The notes below the pieces were generated by a model. It had not been told where the DNA came from. It did not search any database and worked only from the letters and a program-made list of their open reading frames with translations. The position numbers were made by a program, and so were the translations under genes. Positions 25,493-34,984 of a stretch of DNA of 64,000 nucleotides are shown here, piece after piece (position 1 is the stretch's first letter; every line of letters begins with the position of its first letter). Source of the stretch: JBBRGK01 sp036741355 (GTDB lineage Bacteria; Chloroflexota; Dehalococcoidia; CAUJGQ01); contig DAINSK010000017.1 in the NCBI GenBank assembly GCA_036741355.1, positions 1 to 64,000 on the forward strand, in the 5' to 3' direction.

Positions 25493-27304
25493 GTGGCAAG
25501 GGTCGCGACGGCAACGAGCTGGGCCAAGGGATGGCAGGGGTTTGACCCTTTCCGGGCCATTCATCGGCTGCTGACGTCGGTACGGGTGGCGATAATACTG
25601 CTCGCCGCTGTTGCGGTTTCGGCCCTGATCGGCGTCATTTTCCCGCAGGCCGCCGACGACGTTCGCGCGGTGCCGGCGTCCTACGACGCTTTCACCGAAT
25701 TCCAGCGCGGCCGTTACGGCATCTTCACCACGGCGATGCGCCGCCTGGGCGTGTTCGAAGTCTTTCATTCGTACTGGTTCAACGGTCTCATCCTGGTGCT
25801 GTTGCTCGCGGTCGCGGTCTGCATCGCGAACCGTATCCCGCCGATTGTGCGCAACGTCCGCCGGCCGGTGAGGCGCGTAAATGATCGCTTTTTCGAAAGT
25901 GCACACCACCGAACCGAGTTCCAATCACCACCCGAGCCAGGGGCGGTCGAACGCGTGCTGCGCCGCCGCGGCTACCGGGTGGCCGAAATCCGGCGCGACG
26001 GTAACGCAACCTACCTGTTCGCCGACCGGTTCCCATGGGCGCAGTACGGCACCTTCCTGTCGCATCTCTCCTTGATCCTGTTCATGTCGGGCGCGATCGT
26101 CACCAAGGTCGTCGGATTCACCACGTTCATCTCTATCTCGCAAGGCAGCACCTATCCGGTCTTTCCGACGATCCACGCCGGCCAGATGCAGGTAGAAAAC
26201 CTGCAGGCAGGTGACACCCCCGACGGGCGTGGCCTGCCGACCAGGTTCTACAGCAACCTCGCGGTTTTCCGAGATGGGAGACAGATCTGCACGGGGACGT
26301 CGACGGTCAACGACCCCATGCACTGCGCCGGTTACACCTTTCATCAGACCGCGTTTTCGTCCGACGGCGTGGCGTTGCAAGTCAGGGACCTATCGACGGG
26401 CCAGGTGGTCTACAACGAGGTGTCGGACCTCGATGCTCAAGGGAGCGCTCCCAGCCCACATCTGGTGATCCAAAACCCGAGTGGAGCGGTCGTCTTCGAC
26501 GACAACGTCGTGCTCGCGCCGATCAATCCCGGCGATCTTACACAGCTGTACGCCATCTTGCCTATATCGACGGCGGGCTCGGGGTCGCCGGTGCTGCCGA
26601 TCGCGGTAACGGCGGTCGAGGACTCCGGCCGCCACTGGGCGGTCGGAATCTTTCACCCGAAAGGCGACCGGGCTGACGATTCCCAGTTCGTAATGAAGCT
26701 GCAACCGGGCCAGAGCAACACGGCCAACGGGTTCACGTTTTCCGTACCGGAGCTCAAAGGCATTCCGCTCGGCGTCGTTCAGGGCGTGCCCGGCATGTCC
26801 GACGTGTCGCTCATCCAGCTCGAGACGTCGGCACGGGGCGAAAGTTATTTGGACCTGCTGGACATGGGTTCGCCCCAAATCTCGATCGGAGCAAGCGACA
26901 ACGCCGCTGGGCCGGCGCCCGCGGCCTCATCGCCGTCTTCGTCCGAGTCGCAGCCGGCCCGGCCGCAAGGCGCCGCCCCTGCGCAGGGAAGACTGGACCT
27001 TGTGCCAAATGTGCCGCAGGTTTCAAACGGCTTCCAGTACACCTTCCTCGGCGTCCGCTCGGTGACCGGCATCACCGTGCGCAAGGACCCGGGATCGACG
27101 TTCATCTGGGTGGCGACGGCGCTGATGATCCTGGGTCTCGGCATCACGTTTTACGTTCCGCGTCGCCGTCTTTGGGTGAAGATCACACCGCAGCGAACTT
27201 ACATGGCCGGCGTAGCCGATCGGATCGTGAACTTTGCCGCCGAGATGCGCCGCATGGCGGTGGCGGCGGGCTCACCCGACGTTCCGCTTGCAGACGACGA
27301 TTGA
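25493..27304 (+). CDS. resB: Cytochrome c biogenesis protein ResB
   Basis: Membrane protein of system II cytochrome c maturation, thought to work with ResC/CcsA in bringing heme to apocytochromes. The first helix (RVAIILLAAVAVSALIGVIF), a second near 98-113, a third near 190-205, a large outside domain, and a final helix near 545-562 (FIWVATALMILGLGITFYVP) fit the ResB plan. Length is 603, at the long end, with a Ser/Pro/Ala-rich insert near residues 465-505. GTG at 25493 is preceded by GGGGGA. No resC gene is adjacent; lgt follows. Confidence 0.85.
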   Translation: MARVATATSWAKGWQGFDPFRAIHRLLTSVRVAIILLAAVAVSALIGVIFPQAADDVRAVPASYDAFTEFQRGRYGIFTTAMRRLGVFEVFHSYWFNGLILVLLLAVAVCIANRIPPIVRNVRRPVRRVNDRFFESAHHRTEFQSPPEPGAVERVLRRRGYRVAEIRRDGNATYLFADRFPWAQYGTFLSHLSLILFMSGAIVTKVVGFTTFISISQGSTYPVFPTIHAGQMQVENLQAGDTPDGRGLPTRFYSNLAVFRDGRQICTGTSTVNDPMHCAGYTFHQTAFSSDGVALQVRDLSTGQVVYNEVSDLDAQGSAPSPHLVIQNPSGAVVFDDNVVLAPINPGDLTQLYAILPISTAGSGSPVLPIAVTAVEDSGRHWAVGIFHPKGDRADDSQFVMKLQPGQSNTANGFTFSVPELKGIPLGVVQGVPGMSDVSLIQLETSARGESYLDLLDMGSPQISIGASDNAAGPAPAASSPSSSESQPARPQGAAPAQGRLDLVPNVPQVSNGFQYTFLGVRSVTGITVRKDPGSTFIWVATALMILGLGITFYVPRRRLWVKITPQRTYMAGVADRIVNFAAEMRRMAVAAGSPDVPLADDD

Positions 27305-27415
27305 TCGCCGGCCCGCGGCAACGTTCTTGCTTCATTTTGAAGCAACTATGACAATGGGCCCGGTGTCGCGGACGCCACGGCGCGGGCGAAGCGCGATCAG
27401 AGGAAGGTCTCTTTT

Positions 27416-28345
27416 GTGCTAAATCTGCTGTACATCAACATCAACATCGACCCGAACATCGGCACGTTCGGGCCGTTTCAGATCACCTGGCACGGGCTAT
27501 TCACCGCCGTGGCCATTGCGGCAGCGGTCGTCATCATCGCCTACTTTGCGCGGCAACACGGCGTCAGCGAGGACGACATCTACAACGTCGCTCTCTGGGC
27601 CGTACCCGCGGGTATCGTAGGAGCCCGCCTTCTGTATGTGTTCGAGCATTTCAGCACATTCCAGCACGACGTCGGCAGCGTCATCTCCGTCAACGAAGGC
27701 GGCATCTCGGTGTACGGCGCGCTGATCGGCGGCGCACTTGCAGGATTCATCTACGCGTGGCGCAAGCGCCTGCCGGTGCGGCGTATCGCTGACACAACTG
27801 TGCTCGGCCTGCCGATCGCGCTGGCGATCGGACGCATCGGAGACTTCATCAACGGTGAACATTGGGCCAAAGCGTCCAACCTGCCGTGGGCCTTCTGCTA
27901 CACAAACCCGAACACGCTCAACGGCGACCCGAACACCAGCACGACGGCGATCTGCGGCTCGGTCACGAAGAATCCCCTGAACCCACCGGCGGTTCACCCG
28001 GTGGCCGGTGTCTACGAGCCGCTCTGCCTGCTGGTGATCTTTGCGATCTGCTGGTACCTGTGGCGGCGTTTCAACGTTGCGGGGTACGTGTTCTGGATCT
28101 TCGTCCTGCTATACGCTGCAATGCGCGCCGCACTCTCGCCACTGCGGCTGAACGAGAGCAAGGTCGGCGATATCAGCGTCCCGCAGGTGGTGTCCGCCGG
28201 CACCGTGGTGCTCGCGATCGTCGCTCTCTACGTCGTTCGACGCCTGGCGCAACGCGACCCGGCCTCGGCGACCGCCATTCAGCCGCCCGTCGCTACGCCC
28301 GCGGTTTCAGGCACTCTGACCAAGGCTCGGCCGCGGCGAACGTAA
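27416..28345 (+). CDS. lgt: Prolipoprotein diacylglyceryl transferase
   Basis: Transfers diacylglycerol from phosphatidylglycerol to the lipobox Cys of prolipoproteins in the membrane. The protein has seven or so hydrophobic helices and the Lgt signature LAIGRIGDFINGEHWA near residue 140. GTG at 27416 has AGAGGAAGG upstream. Length is 309. After the signature there is a long loop rich in Asn/Thr/Pro with two cysteines (FCYTNPNT...AICG), longer than in E. coli. Lipoproteins such as the one at 23092 would be its substrates. Confidence 0.92.
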   Translation: MLNLLYININIDPNIGTFGPFQITWHGLFTAVAIAAAVVIIAYFARQHGVSEDDIYNVALWAVPAGIVGARLLYVFEHFSTFQHDVGSVISVNEGGISVYGALIGGALAGFIYAWRKRLPVRRIADTTVLGLPIALAIGRIGDFINGEHWAKASNLPWAFCYTNPNTLNGDPNTSTTAICGSVTKNPLNPPAVHPVAGVYEPLCLLVIFAICWYLWRRFNVAGYVFWIFVLLYAAMRAALSPLRLNESKVGDISVPQVVSAGTVVLAIVALYVVRRLAQRDPASATAIQPPVATPAVSGTLTKARPRRT

Positions 28346-28487
28346 CAACGAGCCTAACGAAGAGGCTACGTCAGTGAGCACCAAAGATAGACTCCCAGCA
28401 GGCGGATTCACACGTGCATTCTCGTGCGTGCCTTCGCGTTGAGCGGCCTCAATCACCGCGAACCGTGAGTCCGCGCCGGCACACAAC

Positions 28488-29597
28488 GTGGTCAAACGCG
28501 GCCTAAGTAGGCGGGGCGTTTTGCGGTTGGCTGGTTCCGCGGTGGTTCTGCCGCTCGGGCGCCGGCTGGCCGGGTATGAGCGCGAAGGCCACGATTCCCC
28601 CGTTTCCGCGGCCTTTAACCGGGGCCCCATTCAGGGTCTGGCCGGCACTCAAACCCGGCTGGTTGGCTACGCATTCGGCACCGAAAGCCCGGACGTCACA
28701 GTCTTTGATGCACAGACGATGCAGGTTCTGGAAACCCGTCCGATCGATGCGACCGTGCGCTGGCTCTCGAATGAACAGACATTTTGGGACGGCCGCTACA
28801 TTTGGACATACGACTTTCCCGGAAACGTCGTCGAGGCGATTGCAATCGATCCGCGCACAGCGGCGGTCGCCCGAAGGATCTCCACAGGCGGCGCCGGACC
28901 GTCGCACAGCCTGATGCTACGCTCCGACGAACGCACGGCGTGGGTCAACATTGCTGGAGACAACTATCTGGCGGTGATCGACATCGAAGCCGGCGAGGTC
29001 GTGGACCGTGTCGAAACCGGCGAGTTCCCTTGAGACTTTCACTTTGGGCCGGACGGTCGGTTCGGCTTCGTCCCAGAGCGTGATCAGGACACCGTTGCCA
29101 AGGTAGACCTCGAGCGCCGCACGATCGTGCAGCGTGTGAACTTTCCCGCGGGCAGCGAACCGATCATGCTGCGTGTTTCACCGGACGGTAAATACGTGTG
29201 GGTCCAGACATATAAAACGAACATGAACTATGTGCTCGACGCGGACAGCATGGCCGTCATGAACGCGATTCAGGCAGGGACCGACCCGGAACAGTCGGCC
29301 TTTCAGCCGAATGGCGGTCCGTACGGGATGATTGCGCATCTCTCCGACAGCTTCCTGCTGGTGCTCGACAGCTCTACTGGTAACGAGGTTGCTCGGATCG
29401 AGCTCGGAAAAACGCAGGCGAACATCAGCTACACCGCCGATGGTGCGATCGCCTTTGTTACCAGCCCGACGGGCGATGAGGTGGTAGCTATCGACATGGC
29501 GCGACTGGCAGTAATGGCGAGGTTGTCGACCGGCAAAACGCCGATGGGGCTCGCGCTCGTGACCCTGCCAGGATTCTCCACCAGCGGTACTTTGTAG
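28488..29597 (+). pseudogene. YVTN/WD-like beta-propeller protein, split by an in-frame TGA
   Basis: One frame runs from GTG 28488 to 29597 (369 codons) with a single internal TGA at 29031-29033. The sequence around it, ETGEFP-stop-DFHFGPDGRFGF, reads on without a gap and normally has Trp there, so a TGG to TGA change is the simplest explanation. The N-terminus has a twin-arginine motif (LSRRGVLRLAGSAVVLPLG), pointing to Tat export. Several propeller blades are visible on both sides (for example VTVFDAQTMQVLETR and LLVLDSSTGNEVARIELG). Other genes here use TGA as a true stop, so readthrough is not expected. Real nonsense mutation or assembly error remains open. Confidence 0.78.
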
Positions 29598-29637
29598 CAA
29601 CGGAGGGCACGGGCGCACTGTCATAGACCCGCGTTCA

Positions 29638-31194
29638 TCACCGCGGCGCGGGGGCCGGCGTTGCGAAACGCGCCGCGGCGATGCCGATGAGTTGCAACCC
29701 CGACGCCACCGCAACAGAACTTCGCGCATCACCGGGCGGCCGCACTGTTCCGTCTACGGTGACCGCAACCTCGTCGCCGATAAAGATGCTTTCGAGTGTG
29801 GCGGCCGGCGGCTGAACCGCTGCGCCGGCTGCAACCACGTAGACAGTGTCACTGCCGCGCGTGCCGCTCAGCCCGGTACAATGGACCCGCAGCCACCGTT
29901 CGCCGTTTACGACCGCTTTCGCGGCGATGGTGCCCGAGTAGCAACTCGGGAGAAAACTTCTTGAAACGACGGTAAGCGTCTCCCCGGTGCCACCAAAAAC
30001 CTGGCGAAACGTGCCCACCGGCCCCAGTCCCGCATCGGCGACGCCGGGTGTGGCTGGCGCAAACGCATCTTCGGTTATCTCTAGCCGTTTCGGACTATCC
30101 AGCAACCGTGCCGAGCCGCCGGGGCCCGTGGTAACGTCGTAGACGACCTGCGCACGACCGGATTGCTGGCCAGGACCGAGCGCCACCACCCGTAAACGAC
30201 CGTCGGCGAGCGAAATTCCGGCCACGACGAGCCGGACGCTTCCGCCATCAAAACTGGCAGTGTCCAACACGGCTAGTTGGGGCTGGCACCCCTGATCGGT
30301 GCGGGTCGGCGGCGGCAGCAACGGTCCCGCCGCGTTGGATAACCCATTTCCGTCGAACACGTCGACGAAGCGGCCGGCGGACTTGTCAAAGGCAAACACG
30401 TCCAGGAACAAGCGATCGCAACCGCCGGGGCTGGGGATCCGGCTGGCGACAACGACATTGCCAGTCACGCTCCCATCGAGCGACGCGTCCAACCGTTTGA
30501 TGAGTTCGGCGCCCGGGCGTACCAACTGCTCGGTCGTAAGGTCCGACGCCTTGGGGAGCGCGGGACCGGTCGCGATGGAGGCAAGTGTCGCGGTGGTGTT
30601 GTCAGCAGGCGCTACTTTGGGTTCGGCCGCGACTAGAGACGCCAAGTCTGAGTGCGAAAACGGCCTCACAATGGCAACGGCCACACCCGCGGCCATGACA
30701 AGCACAGCCAGAACGGCGACGATAGTTACCAGCAAATGCCGGCGCCACGCCGGCCACGATGCGCCTGGGTTCTCTGGCGACGCCGGCACGCGGGAACGTG
30801 ATACACGCGGCAACCAAAAGCTAATTCGCAGGCGGCGTCGCGGCGGACGAAGTACCGCAGACCCCAGGTGCCGCCGTCGCTCGACGGGCGCTCCTGGGGT
30901 CTGCGCGCCGATACCTGCCCGCTGCCACAGCGGGCACAGCTCATGCTGGGTGGTTAAGCAGAACGCGATCTGATGATCGATGGGAACCTTGCGGACCAAT
31001 GGTTCGGCAAAGCATCGATGACCGGGAAACGGCATCAGAAGATGCGTTTGGCGGTCATCGAACAGGCCGAGCGCTGAACAGGCATCGACGGCGACGGCGG
31101 CGGCCAGGTCTAACCCGCCAGAATCACTGTCCTGGGACAACCCGGACACAGAAGATCCACCGTCCGGGGCAAAACCTTCACCGAGACTGGCCAT
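29638..31194 (-). CDS. Single-pass membrane protein with N-terminal Cys/His motif
   Basis: About 518 residues. The N-terminal cytoplasmic part carries a motif known from Chloroflexota LysM-type proteins: C-x-(A)LGLFDDRQTH, then PGHRCF, HQIAFCL and CPLW, a likely metal-binding Cys/His cluster. A membrane helix follows (LLVTIVAVLAVLVMAAGVAVAIV, roughly residues 155-177), then a large outside beta-rich domain ending in Ala/Pro. No LysM repeat is evident. I favour ATG at 31194, preceded by GGGGAG, over the TTG at 31263. It lies downstream of the sensor kinase and secreted protein genes on the same strand and may be part of that envelope-related unit. Function unknown. Confidence 0.65.
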   Translation of the reverse strand: MASLGEGFAPDGGSSVSGLSQDSDSGGLDLAAAVAVDACSALGLFDDRQTHLLMPFPGHRCFAEPLVRKVPIDHQIAFCLTTQHELCPLWQRAGIGAQTPGAPVERRRHLGSAVLRPPRRRLRISFWLPRVSRSRVPASPENPGASWPAWRRHLLVTIVAVLAVLVMAAGVAVAIVRPFSHSDLASLVAAEPKVAPADNTTATLASIATGPALPKASDLTTEQLVRPGAELIKRLDASLDGSVTGNVVVASRIPSPGGCDRLFLDVFAFDKSAGRFVDVFDGNGLSNAAGPLLPPPTRTDQGCQPQLAVLDTASFDGGSVRLVVAGISLADGRLRVVALGPGQQSGRAQVVYDVTTGPGGSARLLDSPKRLEITEDAFAPATPGVADAGLGPVGTFRQVFGGTGETLTVVSRSFLPSCYSGTIAAKAVVNGERWLRVHCTGLSGTRGSDTVYVVAAGAAVQPPAATLESIFIGDEVAVTVDGTVRPPGDARSSVAVASGLQLIGIAAARFATPAPAPR

Positions 31195-31333
31195 CTTCTC
31201 CCCGTCGCCGGCCGTTCCTCTTTGGACCTGCTTCAGGGTAACCCGGTTCGCGGTCGCGGGCAACGCTTTGCTGTTATTTTATTGCAAACACTTATGGTTA
31301 GTGCTGCTGGGCCGGGTTCACCATTCCTGGGCG

Positions 31334-32038
31334 TCATCGGCTGCCTACATGACCCAAAATTCCGGGGATTTTCCCGCTGCGAATACCGTTAAGAATGGTG
31401 GTCTCCTGGCTTGACGTCACTGCTCCAGATTTGACGGCAGCGTCCAGGCACGGCTGAACGGCCGTGGCAACGCTGCTGCCAATGGCTTGTGCCGTCGTCC
31501 CGTGCGCCTGCGCTATCTGATCAAACGTCTGACCGGACTTCAGCTCGGCGCGCAGCTGGTCGGGGGTTTCGTTGCCGAGCGCTTGCTGCACGGCTGACAT
31601 CGCCGCCTGGCCACATGCTTGCAGTCCTGCCGCCATTCCCGCCGCCTTGCCGCCGCGATCGTGGCCGCCCGCGATACCTGCGAGTCCGGCCAGACCGCCC
31701 GGGAACTGACCGCTATCGACCGCCTGTTTCAGCTTCGTTGCTCGGTCCTGCGTGATCTGTCCGCTTTTTACGGCAGCATCGATCTGCTGATCGGCAGTCG
31801 TCTTGAGGGCGCTATCCAGCTTCGCTCGATCCACGCCGAGGTTCTTTGACAGCCCATCCAAGAAGCCATTTACTTGGGCCTGTCGCTGATCGGACCGTGG
31901 CCCCGCCGACGGTGTTGGCGTAGCCGGCGTTCCGCCGCCGGTTTGCGCCATCGCTATGCCTCCAACCGCCGCCACGCCCAACACCAGCGCAACGCCGATT
32001 CCCGTTACGATCCCAACCCTCCTGGTTTTGCCGAACAT
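31334..32038 (-). CDS. Secreted alpha-helical protein, unknown function
   Basis: A 234-residue protein with a clear signal peptide (hydrophobic residues about 9-30, ending AMA-Q) followed by a Thr/Pro/Gly linker. The mature part contains helical segments with two similar motifs of the form AAVKSGxITxxxxTKL or AAVKSGAVTSSQETTIL, each followed by a short SGK/SGQ turn and a Gly/Pro stretch. Two cysteines (in LQACGQ and QPCLD) might form a disulfide. Similar small secreted proteins are common near two-component systems in Actinobacteria and Chloroflexota but lack a defined role. Here it lies 149 bases after the histidine kinase gene. Confidence 0.7.
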   Translation of the reverse strand: MFGKTRRVGIVTGIGVALVLGVAAVGGIAMAQTGGGTPATPTPSAGPRSDQRQAQVNGFLDGLSKNLGVDRAKLDSALKTTADQQIDAAVKSGQITQDRATKLKQAVDSGQFPGGLAGLAGIAGGHDRGGKAAGMAAGLQACGQAAMSAVQQALGNETPDQLRAELKSGQTFDQIAQAHGTTAQAIGSSVATAVQPCLDAAVKSGAVTSSQETTILNGIRSGKIPGILGHVGSR

Positions 32039-32187
32039 GTTCCCGTTCTCCTTCGTTGCCGGCCGAACGTCTTACTTCGCGGGCATTCGTTGTTCTCATT
32101 GAGCCTGCCCCCGCCTCAGCCTCTTCCGTTACCATCGCAACGCAAGCTGAACGGAACCTGAGTGCGGGCTTAAGCCCGGCTAAAAAT

Positions 32188-33717
32188 TCAGTGTCCGGCG
32201 GCGGTGGCTTCAGCGGTTTCGACCGCTTGACCGTGCTCCGAAGTCATTGCCGGTAGCGCCGGCAATAGCAAGGTAAACGTGCTGCCCTTGCCGAGTTCGC
32301 TCACCAGCTCAATTTTTCCCCCAAGCTCCTGCGCGATCCACCGGGCTATAGACAGCCCGAGCCCGGTCCCTTCGCCGTGTCGCGATGGATCTGACCGGTA
32401 GAACCGATCGAAAACGCGCGCCTGATCGTTGGGAGCAATGCCAACACCGGTGTCGCGCACGCTGATAAGCACCCTGCCGTTTTCAACCCGCGAGGTTATA
32501 GTGACGCTTCCGCCTGGAGGCGTGTACTTGATCGCGTTATCAACCAGGATGAAGAGAAGCTGAACAAGGTAGTCACGGTCGGCGGAAACTGAGGCGTGCA
32601 CGGTCTCATCGAGTCGCATATCGACGGCCTCGACCAACCGTGACGCTTTCTGGAACACCTCGGCGATAACCGGCTGCACTTCCACGGGCCTCCGGTTGAT
32701 GTGCAGGCCGCTATCAGCGCGAGCCAGCGCCAGGAGGTTATTGACGAGGCGACTCATGCGCTCCGTTTCAGTAAAAATGTCGGAAAGCGCCTCGCGATGG
32801 TCCGGATTGACCGAAGAGTCTTCAAGGCGCAGCAACTCGGCGTTGCCGCGGATCGTCGTCAGCGGTGTGCGCAATTCGTGCGACGCGTCGGCGACAAAGC
32901 GCCGCTGCGCCTCCAATGCGCGTTGCAGCCGTTCGTGAGCCGCATCGAGACCGTCCAGCATGTTGTTGAACGTAGCCGCCAACCTGCCGACTTCGTCCTC
33001 CGGACCGTGGTGCTCAACACGCCGCTTGAAATCCTGCCGGTGGCCTATGTCGCCCGCCTCGGCGGTCAACCTGTCGATCGGTCGCAACGCATTGCGTGCA
33101 AGCAGCCAACCGGCTCCGCCGGCGACAATCAGCGAAACCGCCGTACCCAGGAGCAGGACGAAACGCAGGCGGCTGAGAGTCGTATCGACGTCGGACAAGG
33201 AGCGCGCCAGCAGTTCGGCAAATGGCGGCGCGCAGGCAGGTAGGTTACGGAAAATGATGTCGCCGCTTATCGGTTTGACCAGCACCCGAAGATGGACGTG
33301 GTTCGCATTTGCGGTCTCGAAGTGGTCCTGCCCGGTCGAGGTCGGTCGCGGTAACGTTTCGGTCCCATTGGCAGGAGCGCTGAAGCACACCTGACCGTTA
33401 CTATCGATCACCTGCTCATAGATGTTGGGATCGCCCAGCGCCGCCGAAGCCGCCAATTCTCCAATCCGAACCGGCCTTGGTGGAGAACCGGACGCTCCGC
33501 CCGAAGGTGAACCTCCGGGGCCGCCGGCGTTGGCGCGCGGGTTGCCGCCTCCAGCCAGCCGCACCTCCCGCCCTGCCCGATCACGTAACGATTGGTCAAC
33601 TTCCGTATGGAGGGTGTCGTCGAGCCGGAAATACAACAGCATGCCGAAAATGACGAGCGTCACCGCCAGCACGGCGCTGTAGAGCAGGGTCAGTCGCAGG
33701 CGGATAGACATCGTCAT
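32188..33717 (-). CDS. Sensor histidine kinase (HAMP, HisKA, HATPase)
   Basis: Membrane sensor kinase of 509 residues, partner of the response regulator encoded just upstream. There are two membrane helices (about 8-28 and 185-205) around an outside sensor domain with a Gly/Pro/Ser-rich stretch, then HAMP, the H box FVADASHELRTPLTTIRGN with His280 as phosphorylation site, and the ATP-binding domain (DNAIKYTPPGG, DTGVGI, GTGLGLSIARWI). The regulator stop and this ATG are six bases apart. Architecture resembles MprB/BaeS-type envelope stress sensors. The signal is unknown. Confidence 0.92.
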   Translation of the reverse strand: MTMSIRLRLTLLYSAVLAVTLVIFGMLLYFRLDDTLHTEVDQSLRDRAGREVRLAGGGNPRANAGGPGGSPSGGASGSPPRPVRIGELAASAALGDPNIYEQVIDSNGQVCFSAPANGTETLPRPTSTGQDHFETANANHVHLRVLVKPISGDIIFRNLPACAPPFAELLARSLSDVDTTLSRLRFVLLLGTAVSLIVAGGAGWLLARNALRPIDRLTAEAGDIGHRQDFKRRVEHHGPEDEVGRLAATFNNMLDGLDAAHERLQRALEAQRRFVADASHELRTPLTTIRGNAELLRLEDSSVNPDHREALSDIFTETERMSRLVNNLLALARADSGLHINRRPVEVQPVIAEVFQKASRLVEAVDMRLDETVHASVSADRDYLVQLLFILVDNAIKYTPPGGSVTITSRVENGRVLISVRDTGVGIAPNDQARVFDRFYRSDPSRHGEGTGLGLSIARWIAQELGGKIELVSELGKGSTFTLLLPALPAMTSEHGQAVETAEATAAGH

Positions 33718-33723
33718 GATCGG

Positions 33724-34437
33724 TTACTGCGGGATCTTTTCGGCGGGCGTGGGACTTTTGAGCACATAGCCCGATCCCCGCATCGTATTGATTAACCGCG
33801 GTTCGCCATTCGCTTCGAGCTTCTGTCGCAAATACCCCACGTACACTTCCAGCACATTCGACTCACCGCTGTAGTCGTATCCCCACACCTGATCCATGAT
33901 CACGTCACGGGTTAGCACCTGCCGCGGATGCCGGAGAAATAGCGAAAGCAGTTGATACTCTTTGGTGCTGAATTGAATCGTTCGTCCCGAGCGGGTAGCT
34001 TCTCGCGTCGCCGTGTCAAGCGTTAGATCTTCAAATCGAAGCACGACCGGGTCCGCCTGCGCGTGAGAACGGCGCAGGGCGACGCGAACGCGGGCCAGCA
34101 GTTCCTGCAGCGCGAATGGTTTGACGAGGTAGTCGTCAGCGCCTTCGTCGAGACCGCGCACCCGGTCGTCGATTTCGTCCCGGGCAGTCAGCATCAGGAT
34201 CGGTATGTCGCTGACCGAGCGTAAGCGGCGAGACACTTCATAGCCGTCGATGTCCGGCAGCATCAGGTCGAGCACAACCAGGTTCGGCGGCTCGTCGCGG
34301 GCACTGCTTAGACCGGCACCGGCGGTTAGCGCGGTTCGCACTGTATAACCCTCATAAGAGAGGGCGCGGCGCAGCAGGCTGACGATTTTTGCGTCGTCGT
34401 CGATAACAAGAATTGATTGTCTTGTGGACGCCGTCAC
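33724..34437 (-). CDS. OmpR-family response regulator
   Basis: DNA-binding response regulator of 237 residues. The receiver shows the acidic triad (IDDD), the phospho-acceptor Asp57 in VVLDLMLPD, and Lys near 107 in DYLVKPF. The C-terminal winged helix (TKEYQLLSLFLRHP, YVGYLRQKLE, RGSGYVL) is complete. I chose GTG at 34437 because CAGGAG is six bases upstream; the frame opens at 34488 but that start lacks a site. It is the first gene of a unit with its kinase and probably regulates itself and the envelope genes that follow. Confidence 0.93.
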   Translation of the reverse strand: MTASTRQSILVIDDDAKIVSLLRRALSYEGYTVRTALTAGAGLSSARDEPPNLVVLDLMLPDIDGYEVSRRLRSVSDIPILMLTARDEIDDRVRGLDEGADDYLVKPFALQELLARVRVALRRSHAQADPVVLRFEDLTLDTATREATRSGRTIQFSTKEYQLLSLFLRHPRQVLTRDVIMDQVWGYDYSGESNVLEVYVGYLRQKLEANGEPRLINTMRGSGYVLKSPTPAEKIPQ

Positions 34438-34524
34438 ATATCGCTCCTGATCGGCAGGCAACTCCTGCACCGATTGTAGCGTAGTCACCCAATCTGAGAG
34501 GGTTATGAGAGGAGATCGTGCTGG

Positions 34525-34938
34525 ATGGTGATATGGGTGAAAAAGGGCGTGCTGGCGACGGGCCAGAGGCCTGGTTATACTCCGGGCGCCGAGTTCACGG
34601 TTTCACGCCACGTAGTAGAAGCATGGATCGAAGAGAAGCAACGGGCAGGCATCGCCTCGATACTATGCCTGCTGGCCGGCGACCAGTTACCGCTGTACGC
34701 CCGGGCCCTACCGCAGGGGCTGCTCGAGTTTTATCGGGAGTCGGGGCTGCAGGTCGCGAACATCGCCTCGCCGGATGGGATGGCCGAGCCGTATACGCCC
34801 GATCAGCTCGACCAGGCGTGGCGCGCCTTTCAGCGCTTACCGAAACCCGTCCTCGTCCACTGCAGCGCCGGCTACGACCGTACCGGCCGTATCGTAAAGT
34901 ACCTACTTCGACGTCTGAGCGATGAGACTTCCGGCTGA
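34525..34938 (+). CDS. Cys-dependent protein phosphatase (dual-specificity type)
   Basis: A compact 137-residue phosphatase. The P-loop VHCSAGYDRTGR contains Cys113 and Arg119 of the HCxxGxxR motif, and Asp84 in ASPDGMAEP is a likely general acid. This fits the protein tyrosine or dual-specificity class. Possible substrates include phosphotyrosine proteins or phosphoinositide-like compounds. ATG at 34525 has GAGGAGA about nine bases upstream. It is divergent from the response regulator gene and convergent with radC. Several of its residues match what is seen in short bacterial DSP-like enzymes. Confidence 0.8.
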   Translation: MVIWVKKGVLATGQRPGYTPGAEFTVSRHVVEAWIEEKQRAGIASILCLLAGDQLPLYARALPQGLLEFYRESGLQVANIASPDGMAEPYTPDQLDQAWRAFQRLPKPVLVHCSAGYDRTGRIVKYLLRRLSDETSG

Positions 34939-34984
34939 TCCGGCTCGAATGGTCCGCGACCGAGCCGGATATCAACCTCTGGCG

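Noticed and set aside
28488..29597. TGA read as Trp or selenocysteine
   Set aside because: Many firm genes here end in TGA (frr, uppS, cdsA, dxr), so the code is standard. No selenocysteine-type stem was evident after the stop, and the position looks like Trp. A point mutation or error is simpler.
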